Below, one piece after another: positions 35,489 through 41,854 of a stretch of 41,854 bases of DNA (positions within the stretch are counted from its first letter, which is position 1; each line of letters begins with the position of its first letter). The notes under the pieces were generated by a model that did no database searches, was not told the origin of the DNA, and saw only the letters and a program-made list of their open reading frames with translations. This stretch comes from Bacteroidales bacterium. GTDB taxonomy: Bacteria > Bacteroidota > Bacteroidia > Bacteroidales > UBA4417. The position numbers and the translations under genes were made by a program. Where the stretch lies: positions 1-41,854 of the forward strand of contig JADJGZ010000035.1 in assembly GCA_016707785.1 (NCBI GenBank), read 5' to 3'.

Positions 35489-36841
35489 ATGATTAAGCAA
35501 GTATTCCTGATTGCCCTGGCCTTCCTACTGGTATTAATAGTAAAACCTGTTTCCAGCCAGGACAAGGTCATAGATGAGATCGTTGCAGTCGTCGGCAGTC
35601 ATCCGATACTGCTTTCTGATGTTGAAAATCAGTATCAGCAGGCGCGTATTCAGGGTACAATAGGTGATCCTGTAATGCTTAGGTGCAGAATATTTGAGGA
35701 TCTGCTCTTTCAGAAATTATTGTTATATCAATCGGAAGTGGATAGCCTTGTTGTGGATGACGACCAGGTAAATGGTGAGTTGGACAGGCGATTACGTTAT
35801 TATATTCAACAGTTTGGTTCCCAGGAGAAACTGGAAGATTTTTATGATAAGTCAATTGTTGAATTCAAGGCTGAATTGCGGGAACCGCTTCGCCAGGAAA
35901 TGCTTGCTGCCCAGCAACAGGGTAAAATCACGGAAAATATCAAGGTCACCCCTTCGGAAATAAAGGCATTTTTTCATCAACTCCCCCCCGACAGTGTGCC
36001 TATCATCCCTACTGAATATGAAATTGCCCAAATCGTTAAACAGCCTCCTATCAGCCAGGAAGAGCTAACAGCAGCAAGGGAAAAGATCAGCGGACTGAGA
36101 GAGCGTATCCTGAAAGGTGAGAAATTTGCCACCCTTGCTATCCTTTATTCTGAAGACCCCGGGTCAGCTACCAAGGGTGGTGAACTGGGATTGTTCGGGA
36201 GAGGAACAATGTATCCGGAGTTCGAAGCTGCTGCCTTCAACCTGAAAAGTAAATCAGATGTTTCAGAAATCATCAAGACCAAAGCTGGTTTCCATATTCT
36301 TCAACTTATAGAACGAAAAGGTGAATTTGTAAACATCAGGCATATTCTTATTGTCCCGAAGGTTTCTACCCTCGACCTGATGAAAGCAAGCAGTAAACTC
36401 GACAGTATTGCTGAACTGATCAGAATTGATTCCATCACTTTTGATAAAGCAGTTAAAAAATATAGTGATGATCCCGGCAGGGTGAATGGCGGCCTGCTTC
36501 AGAATGCCAATAGCGGAAATACACGCTGGCCTGCTGATGAACTGGATCCAAAAGTTTTCTTCATCATCGACAAGTTGAAAGTAGGGGAAACCTCCGCGGC
36601 TATTCCTTATACCACTGATGATGGAACCCAGGCATACCGTTTGCTTAACCTGAAACTTCGCACCGATCCCCACAGGGCTAATCTTAAGGATGACTATAAT
36701 ACCATTCAGGAATGGGCCTTGAATAAAAAGAAAGAAGAAGCAATGGGGAAATGGATCGGGGAAAAATCAAAAACAGCCTATATCCGCCTCAACGACAAGT
36801 ATAAAAATTGCGAATTGAAGTATGAGTGGAATAGGGATTAG
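35489..36841 (+). CDS. SurA-like periplasmic chaperone / peptidyl-prolyl isomerase
   Basis: 450 residues with a signal peptide (VFLIALAFLLVLIVKPVSSQ). The N-domain begins with VIDEIVAVVGSHPILLSDVE, a very typical SurA start. Parvulin domains lie at ~172-275 (SEDPGSATKGGELGLFGRGT, AGFHILQLIERKGE) and ~278-385 (FVNIRHILIVPKVSTLDLMK, YSDDPGRVNGG). SurA guides outer-membrane beta-barrel proteins through the periplasm. It is the third of three consecutive chaperone genes and begins 17 bases after the lipoprotein stop. An 8-bp repeat starts right after its stop codon. The symbol surA would be reasonable but three paralogues make it uncertain. Confidence 0.88.
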   Translation: MIKQVFLIALAFLLVLIVKPVSSQDKVIDEIVAVVGSHPILLSDVENQYQQARIQGTIGDPVMLRCRIFEDLLFQKLLLYQSEVDSLVVDDDQVNGELDRRLRYYIQQFGSQEKLEDFYDKSIVEFKAELREPLRQEMLAAQQQGKITENIKVTPSEIKAFFHQLPPDSVPIIPTEYEIAQIVKQPPISQEELTAAREKISGLRERILKGEKFATLAILYSEDPGSATKGGELGLFGRGTMYPEFEAAAFNLKSKSDVSEIIKTKAGFHILQLIERKGEFVNIRHILIVPKVSTLDLMKASSKLDSIAELIRIDSITFDKAVKKYSDDPGRVNGGLLQNANSGNTRWPADELDPKVFFIIDKLKVGETSAAIPYTTDDGTQAYRLLNLKLRTDPHRANLKDDYNTIQEWALNKKKEEAMGKWIGEKSKTAYIRLNDKYKNCELKYEWNRD

Positions 36842-36845
36842 TTAA

Positions 36846-36899
36846 TTCGACAATTCGACAATTCGACAATTTGAAAATTTGAAAATTTGAAAATTTGAG
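36846..36899. repeat. 8-bp tandem repeat after the SurA-like gene
   Basis: TTCGACAA three times, TTTGAAAA three times, then TTTGAG, starting 4 bases after the TAG stop. It is the same repeat, in the same orientation relative to the upstream gene, as the one after ppk1 at 7049-7131. Confidence 0.85.
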
Positions 36900-37322
36900 T
36901 AGGAAATGTGGAGATTGGGGAGAGATAATGAGAGAGTGTGGAGAGTGGAGTTGGGGGGGGGGGGGGTTGTGGTGGTGGGGGGGGGGGGGTGTGGGGGGGT
37001 TGGTGGGGGGGGGGGGTTGGGAAATGGGAAGGGTTGGGCCAGCGGCGGAGGTCTTGAATAACTAGCGCCCCCTTTCCAAGGGGTGTCCGCCTGAGGCGGA
37101 CGGGGGATTTTTGCGATCTTCGTATATATCACAGTATCACCAAAAAGGATATTAAGAAGTGACGATTAAAATTGAGATAATAAGCTGATTAAATTGAAGA
37201 ATAGAAACACAGATTTTAGCCGATAGATAAAAATTTGACAATCTGCTTAAGTATTAATTCATATTTTGCGAGTGCCTGTAAAGGAGTGTTCAACTAACAA
37301 GTAACCAAATCAAGATCGATTC
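36900..37322. other. Intergenic region with extreme G homopolymers and hairpins
   Basis: No gene is seen. 36953-37020 is almost pure G on the plus strand, with runs of 12 to 14 G. Downstream are CCCCTT (37069-37074) / AAGGGG (37078-37083) and the palindrome GTCCGCC-TGA-GGCGGAC (37085-37101). The stretch before moxR is AT-rich and probably holds its promoter; the closest -7 candidate (TATTTTG near 37263) has one base too few. Confidence 0.6.
37085..37101. repeat. Short palindrome GTCCGCC-TGA-GGCGGAC
   Basis: A 7-bp perfect stem with a 3-base loop, preceded by a CCCCTT/AAGGGG hairpin at 37069-37083. Same CCGCC/GGCGG core as the palindromes at 29872 and 30831. Confidence 0.65.
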
Positions 37323-38291
37323 ATGACCCCATATAAATCAGATACAGAAGCCCTGGATGCCTTCGTTGTAAAATACAACGAACTAAGGAAGGAGATCGGC
37401 AAAGTGATTGTCGGGCAGGATGAAGTTGTAAAAAACGTCCTGATTGCTATTTTCAGCAAAGGACATGGCTTGCTTGTAGGGGTTCCGGGTCTGGCAAAGA
37501 CTCTCATGGTAAATACGATCAGCCGTGCACTGGGACTTACCTATAGCCGTATACAGTTTACGCCCGACTTAATGCCCAGTGATATCATTGGAACGGAAAT
37601 CCTCGATGAAAACCGTCATTTTAAATTCATCAAGGGTCCTGTTTTTGCCAATATTATCCTCGCTGATGAAATCAACCGCACTCCGCCCAAAACACAGAGT
37701 GCATTGTTGGAGGCCATGCAGGAAAAAGCTGTAACAGTTGCAGGGATCAACCATAAACTTGAAGAGCCTTTTTTTGTATTGGCAACACAAAACCCAATTG
37801 AGCAGGAAGGCACCTATCCCCTTCCTGAAGCCCAGCTTGACCGATTCATGTTCAATATCTGGCTGGATTATCCTTCCTTTGAAGAAGAAATCAGGGTGGT
37901 GAAAACTACAACAGCCAATTATGTAGCAGATATAAAAGTGATTCTGCAGGCTGATGAAATTGTATACTTCCAGGATCTGATCCGCAGAATTCCTGTTGCT
38001 GACAATGTTTACGAATATGCTGTAAAACTGGCTGCCAGGACACGTCCTGGTACTACAAGTGCACATCCCTGGGCAAATGATTACCTCACATGGGGCGCCG
38101 GTCCACGTGCCTCCCAATACCTGATCCTGGGCGCAAAATGCCATGCTGCAGTTAATGGTAAATACTCCCCGGATATTGAAGATGTTATGGCTATTTCTAC
38201 CGCTATATTAAGACATCGTATTGTCCGCAATTACAAAGCGGAAGCCGAAGGAATCAAAGAAGAACATATTGTAAAAGAGTTTCTGAAATAG
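37323..38291 (+). CDS. MoxR-family AAA+ ATPase
   Basis: 322 residues. Walker A is GVPGLAKT (about 53-60), Walker B ILADEINRTPPKTQSALLEA, sensor I in FFVLATQNPIEQEGTYPLPE, and the MoxR-typical EAQLDRFMFNIWLDYPS. The C-terminal lid has TRPGTTSAHPWANDYLTWGA and GPRASQYLILGAK. MoxR ATPases act as chaperones that load cofactors or assemble complexes, usually with a DUF58 and von Willebrand-A partner; none is encoded here, which is unusual. It is followed by a repeat-rich spacer and then a helicase. Confidence 0.92.
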   Translation: MTPYKSDTEALDAFVVKYNELRKEIGKVIVGQDEVVKNVLIAIFSKGHGLLVGVPGLAKTLMVNTISRALGLTYSRIQFTPDLMPSDIIGTEILDENRHFKFIKGPVFANIILADEINRTPPKTQSALLEAMQEKAVTVAGINHKLEEPFFVLATQNPIEQEGTYPLPEAQLDRFMFNIWLDYPSFEEEIRVVKTTTANYVADIKVILQADEIVYFQDLIRRIPVADNVYEYAVKLAARTRPGTTSAHPWANDYLTWGAGPRASQYLILGAKCHAAVNGKYSPDIEDVMAISTAILRHRIVRNYKAEAEGIKEEHIVKEFLK

Positions 38292-38594
38292 GCAGGGCAG
38301 AGGAGGATAAGGGGGCCCCCCCTCCATTCTGCGGCTGTTGTCTTCCACCCCCCCACAAAATTCCCTTGATTTAAGAATGTCGATTAACCCCGCCTGAATG
38401 CGAAAAACCACCCCAAAACAACAAACCCCCCGGGGGGGGGGGGATTTTTGATTTTTGAAGTGCTTTACTTCTAAATTCTCAATTCGTTGATCTTCATTCG
38501 TTAATCAATATTACTTCCTGTTTTCAGACTTCCTATTATTCGTTGTACTTTTACACTAAAATCGTTTTTCGCTTTTCATTCCTCAATACACCCC
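38292..38594. other. Intergenic spacer with G/C homopolymers and one 98-bp-repeat copy
   Basis: No gene. Near-homopolymer stretches occur at 38310-38355 and about 38422-38443 (CCCCCCGGGGGG type). 38443-38515 is a partial copy of the 98-bp repeat found downstream of the helicase, including the GAAGTGCTTTACTTC hairpin and the TCGTTAATC arm. Confidence 0.7.
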
Positions 38595-39737
38595 ATGCCA
38601 TTTTCATCCCTGGGCCTTTCAAAAGCCCTCATAGAAGTGATTGCTGAACAAAACTATGCTCAGCCCTACCCTATTCAGCTGGAGGCCATCCCTGCCATTC
38701 TGAAAGGCAAAGACCTGCTTGGGATTGCCCGAACAGGCTCAGGTAAAACAGCGGGCTATGTATTGCCTATACTGGAAATGTTGCAGCATCAGGAACCGAC
38801 GAAAAACAGGTATATAAAAACCCTTGTTCTTGTACCATCAAGGGAACTTGCTGTCCAGGTGGGAGAGGTTTTTCAGTTGTTTGCATCCCGACTTCCCCGA
38901 AAGGTTAAGATCCGTTCTGTTTTTGGAGGGGTCTCCGTTAATCCCCAGATGATGCAGATGATAGGTACCGATATCCTTGTTGCCACTCCCGGACGCCTGC
39001 TCGACCTGGTTTCCTCCAATGCTGTGAAACTCTCAAAAGTGAACACATTGGTAGTGGATGAAGCTGATAAAATGCTTAATCTTGGCTTTAAAGAGGAAAT
39101 GAATTCAATATTTACGCTCTTACCGGCAGAAAGACAGAACCTCCTTTTCTCGGCTACATTAAGTAATGAAGTAATTACTATCAAGGAATTGCTTTTGAAG
39201 GATCCGGGAATTATCCGGATAGATGAGGAAGACACCTATATCGAACACATCAGGCAGGTTGGCTATTACATTGAAAATGAGCGGAAAGGTCCTCTTTTAC
39301 GGTATCTCATCAAAAAAGAGAATATGCAGCAGGTGCTGGTCTTTGTTTCTTCCATCAAACGTGCAGACAATGTTGTAAACAAGCTTTATATAAATGGGAT
39401 AGATGCAGAAGCTTTGCATAGTGAGCGCAGCCAGGGAGGAAGGACCACTGCATTGAAAAATTTCAAATCAGGAAAACTAAGGGTACTGGTCGCAACAGAT
39501 CTTGCTTCCCGCGGACTGGACATCCAATTCCTTCCCTATGTCATAAATTATGAATTGCCACGCTCTCCCAAGGATTATATTCATCGCATAGGCCGGACCG
39601 GACGGGCTGAATCGTCAGGAACAGCTATTTCCCTTATTTGTCCCGAGGATATTCAACATTTTAAAGTAATCCAGAAAAAAATGGGCCGTATTGTAGATAT
39701 GACTGAGACCTTTGACCTGGATTTAAGGGGATACTAG
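38595..39737 (+). CDS. DEAD-box RNA helicase, RhlE-like
   Basis: 380 residues. Conserved motifs in order: Q motif (FSSLGLSKALIEVIAEQNYA, PYPIQLEAIP), ARTGSGKT (45-52), PSRELA, GG, TPGRLLDL, DEAD (155-158), SAT, then LVFVSS, ATDLASRGLDI and HRIGRTGR. It unwinds RNA in ribosome assembly or mRNA turnover. It is short, with almost no C-terminal basic tail beyond the helicase core, like minimal RhlE proteins. Copies of a 98-bp repeat flank it on both sides. Confidence 0.93.
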   Translation: MPFSSLGLSKALIEVIAEQNYAQPYPIQLEAIPAILKGKDLLGIARTGSGKTAGYVLPILEMLQHQEPTKNRYIKTLVLVPSRELAVQVGEVFQLFASRLPRKVKIRSVFGGVSVNPQMMQMIGTDILVATPGRLLDLVSSNAVKLSKVNTLVVDEADKMLNLGFKEEMNSIFTLLPAERQNLLFSATLSNEVITIKELLLKDPGIIRIDEEDTYIEHIRQVGYYIENERKGPLLRYLIKKENMQQVLVFVSSIKRADNVVNKLYINGIDAEALHSERSQGGRTTALKNFKSGKLRVLVATDLASRGLDIQFLPYVINYELPRSPKDYIHRIGRTGRAESSGTAISLICPEDIQHFKVIQKKMGRIVDMTETFDLDLRGY

Positions 39738-39746
39738 AAATCTAGT
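39733..39746. repeat. Short inverted repeat overlapping the helicase stop codon
   Basis: ACTAGA and TCTAGT form a 6-bp stem around AA, with the TAG stop at 39735-39737 inside the left arm. Without a U-tract; a terminator role is uncertain. Confidence 0.35.
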
Positions 39747-39815
39747 CACAAATAACAGGGAGTCAGATACTCTTTCACGGGTCGTTATTCTCAAAATCCA
39801 ATTGTTAATGAATTG

Positions 39816-40438
39816 GATTGTCGATTAACGATTTTTGATTTTTGAAGTGCTTTACTTCTAAATTCCGAATTCGTTGATCTTCATTCGTTAATCAAAATTG
39901 CTCCTTGAATTCAGATTGTCGATTAACGATCTTTGATTTTTGAAGTGCTTTACTTCTAAATTCCGAATTCGTTGATCTTCATTCGTTAATCAAAATTGCT
40001 CCTTGAATTTAGATTGTCGATTAACGATCTTTGATTTTTGAAGTGCTTTACTTCTAAATTCCAAATTCGTTGATCTTCATTCGTTAATCAAAATTGCTCC
40101 TTGAATTCAGATTGTCGACTAACCTTTGCTTTTCATGTGATTTCTCGTTATCAGTCTCTGCGATCTGAGGCAAGCTATTCACTGTGATTTTGAAGTGCTT
40201 TACTTCTAAATTCTCAATTCGTTGATCTTCAATCGCTAATCAAAATTGCTCCTTGAATTTGGATTGTCGATTAACGATCTTTGATTTTTGAAGTGCTTTA
40301 CTTCTAAATTCTCAATTCGTTGATCTTCAATCGTTAATCAAAATTGCTCCTTGAATTTGGATTGTCGATTAACGATCTTTGATTTTTGAAGTGCTTTACT
40401 TCTAAATTCTGAATTCGTTAATCTTCAATCGCTAATCA
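39816..40438. repeat. Six-copy 98-bp tandem repeat array
   Basis: Units start GATTGTCGATTAACGATC and begin at 39816, 39914, 40012, 40110, 40262 and 40360. The period is exactly 98 except copy 4, where 54 bases of unrelated sequence are added. Each unit holds inverted arms GATTAACGA ... TCGTTAATC (for example 39921-39929 and 39983-39991) around an inner GAAGT-GCTTT-ACTTC hairpin. No ORF crosses it. A seventh, partial copy lies at 38443-38515 upstream of the helicase. Confidence 0.9.
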
Positions 40439-40463
40439 TTATTTGATCATCAAATGCAATGAT
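40435..40463. repeat. Palindrome downstream of rseP
   Basis: ATCATT(40435-40440) pairs with AATGAT (40458-40463), and inside ATTTGAT pairs with ATCAAAT. It lies 10 bases past the rseP stop and may end its transcript, but no U-tract follows. Confidence 0.4.
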
Positions 40464-40473
40464 AAATCCAGCT

Positions 40474-41796
40474 TTACCTGAACAGCTTGATGATATCGTT
40501 TCCGTTGGCAAAGATCAGTAAGGCAAACAAGAGTACCATTCCAACAATCTGGGCATATTCCAGGAATTTATCACTGGGTTTACGTCCGCTGATAATTTCG
40601 AACAGCAGGAATAGTACATGCCCGCCATCGAGTGCAGGGATAGGCAATACATTCAGGATTGCAAGCATGATCGACAGGAAGGCTGTCAGGCCCCAGAATG
40701 CTTCCCAATCCCAGGTAGAAGGGAATATCTTCCCAATGGTAATAAAGCCGCCTACCGATTCGTATGCCTTTACTTCAGGCGAAAAGATCAGCTTTAGTTG
40801 CTTCAGGTAATTGCCAACTCCCCTGTAAGCCTTTTTAATGCCTGCGGGCACCGCTTCTATGATATTATAATGATGTTCTTTGAACGTAAAATAGCCGATC
40901 GGTGGTTTGGGTGCAATACCTAGCATACCTGTTTCAGGGACTTTAACGATCATCCTGGCGGTATCGGCTCCCCTGAGGGCAACAACTGTCACTTCCTGGT
41001 TCTTTTTCTTGCCCAATTCTGTTTTAAACTGGTCAAAGTAAGGGGTTGAAAGCTCATTCAGACCGATGATCTTATCACCGACTTTAATACCTGCGCCCGG
41101 AGCAATTGAACCTTTAGCAAAATCCGCTACTTCGAAAGGAATCCTGACACTGATAAATTCAGGTGACTGGTGCTTAATAAGTTTCGAGATAAAGCCCTGT
41201 GGAACTTTAAGATCGAGCTTTTGACCTTCTCTTTCAACCTGGATGCTTTGTGCATTGTCGAGAATAATTCGCCCGGGGATTTTAAAGAAATCTTCAACCT
41301 CTTCATTATTGACACTCAAAATTTTGTCGCCATTCTGCAAGCCAAGCAATTGTCCGACAGAATCCACAGTAATCCCGTACTTCACCTCTTTGGTTGGCAG
41401 GTACTCTTCTCCCCATGCGGCAAGGGTGATAATATAAATCCCGATGGCAAGGAGAATATTCACAGTTACACCACCCAACATGATTATCAGCCGCTGCCAA
41501 GCCGGTTTAGAGCGGAATTCCCATGGCTGGGGCGGGAGTTTCATGGCTTCCTTGTCCATGGATTCATCAATCATTCCTGAGATTTTCACATAGCCACCCA
41601 ATGGTAACCAACCTACTCCATATTCTGTATCTCCCTTCTTAAACTTGAACAATGAGAACCAGGGATCGAAAAAGAGATAAAATTTCTCCACGCGTGTTTT
41701 AAAGATCCTGGCAGCCAGAAAATGTCCGAACTCGTGAAAGATCACGAGAATTGAAAGGCTTAATAAGAGCTGTGCGGCTTTGATAAGTATGATCAT
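40474..41796 (-). CDS. rseP: Site-2 protease, RseP-type
   Basis: 440 residues; ATG at 41796 is preferred over a TTG three codons earlier. An intramembrane zinc metalloprotease that cuts single-pass anti-sigma factors within the membrane. HEFGH is at 21-25 in the first helix, YGVGWLPLGGYVKISG lies close after it, and two PDZ-like domains occupy ~130-290 (TVDSVGQLLGLQNGDKILSV, GAGIKVGDKIIGLNE). The second active-site motif is NVLPIPALDGGHVLF. Length fits the family. The probable anti-sigma factor at 4593-5249 is a candidate substrate, though the two genes are 35 kb apart. Confidence 0.94.
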   Translation of the reverse strand: MIILIKAAQLLLSLSILVIFHEFGHFLAARIFKTRVEKFYLFFDPWFSLFKFKKGDTEYGVGWLPLGGYVKISGMIDESMDKEAMKLPPQPWEFRSKPAWQRLIIMLGGVTVNILLAIGIYIITLAAWGEEYLPTKEVKYGITVDSVGQLLGLQNGDKILSVNNEEVEDFFKIPGRIILDNAQSIQVEREGQKLDLKVPQGFISKLIKHQSPEFISVRIPFEVADFAKGSIAPGAGIKVGDKIIGLNELSTPYFDQFKTELGKKKNQEVTVVALRGADTARMIVKVPETGMLGIAPKPPIGYFTFKEHHYNIIEAVPAGIKKAYRGVGNYLKQLKLIFSPEVKAYESVGGFITIGKIFPSTWDWEAFWGLTAFLSIMLAILNVLPIPALDGGHVLFLLFEIISGRKPSDKFLEYAQIVGMVLLFALLIFANGNDIIKLFR

Positions 41797-41827
41797 GAAT
41801 GGCAATTCTATTTGTTATTACTTTTTA

Positions 41828-41854
41828 GTGCTGGGTGCTGGGTGCTGGGTGCTG
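41828..41854. repeat. GTGCTGG 7-bp tandem repeat at window edge
   Basis: Nearly four contiguous copies of GTGCTGG, cut by the window end, 32 bases upstream of the rseP start codon. Confidence 0.85.

Noticed and set aside
36842..37132. Proline-rich minus-strand ORF of 96 codons
   Set aside because: It is a translation of the G-rich low-complexity tract and the 8-bp repeat; no protein-like composition outside prolines.
37569..38144. 191-codon minus-strand ORF opposite moxR
   Set aside because: Antisense shadow of a conserved AAA+ gene whose codons explain the open frame.
39816..40438. CRISPR-like look of the repeat array
   Set aside because: Units are contiguous and 98 bp long with no unique spacers, and no cas genes are present.

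Overview
The window looks like a chromosomal piece of a Bacteroidota bacterium, probably an environmental Bacteroidales- or Marinilabiliales-like lineage. Several start sites are preceded by the Bacteroidota promoter (TTTG, 19-20 bases, TAnnTTTG). One protein ends in a gliding-motility/type IX type-B sorting domain. Lipoproteins carry acidic residues right after the lipidated cysteine, and RseP, GuaB, Ppk and the SurA-like cluster all have the form usual for this phylum. The genus cannot be fixed from the sequence alone.

Layout. (1) 1-1.4 kb: an AT-rich accessory fragment with the 3' part of a TIR-domain gene followed by two visibly decayed small genes. (2) 1.5-4.5 kb: a DUF4256 protein, a secreted alpha/beta-hydrolase lipoprotein and an unknown lipoprotein ending in a strong terminator. 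(3) 4.6-7.0 kb, minus strand: a compact operon of a secreted helical-repeat protein with a DUF2723-like tail, an ECF sigma factor and its probable anti-sigma factor. (4) 7.1-12.3 kb, minus strand: polyphosphate kinase, SixA-type histidine phosphatase, a tRNA-dihydrouridine synthase and glyA. (5) 12.5-19.0 kb, minus strand: a two-gene operon for large secreted carbohydrate-active proteins, a GH57 enzyme with accessory modules and a partner sharing its C-terminal module and dockerin-like tail. (6) 19.2-23.4 kb: a membrane Fe-S (NapH-like) protein convergent with a beta-propeller/phosphoesterase fusion. (7) 23.7-30.7 kb: an M16 peptidase pair, a type IX-secreted fibronectin-like protein and two lipoproteins, one apparently frameshifted. 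(8) 31.0-38.3 kb: guaB, three SurA/PpiC-like periplasmic folding factors and a MoxR ATPase. (9) 38.6-41.8 kb: a DEAD-box helicase beside a 98-bp tandem repeat array, then rseP.

Functionally, much of the window concerns the cell envelope and secretion: chaperones and RseP for envelope quality control, an ECF sigma/anti-sigma pair for envelope-responsive transcription, and a set of secreted or surface lipoproteins and polysaccharide-acting enzymes. The remainder is housekeeping (glyA, guaB, dus, ppk). No tRNA, rRNA, CRISPR array or complete mobile element was seen. The least ordinary material is the intergenic repeat content (an 8-bp repeat directly after two stop codons, the 98-bp array flanking a helicase, short CCGCC/GGCGG palindromes, extreme G/C homopolymers), the shared module of the GH57 operon, and the decayed TIR neighbourhood. 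No complete, clearly new multi-gene system could be established from the sequence alone.
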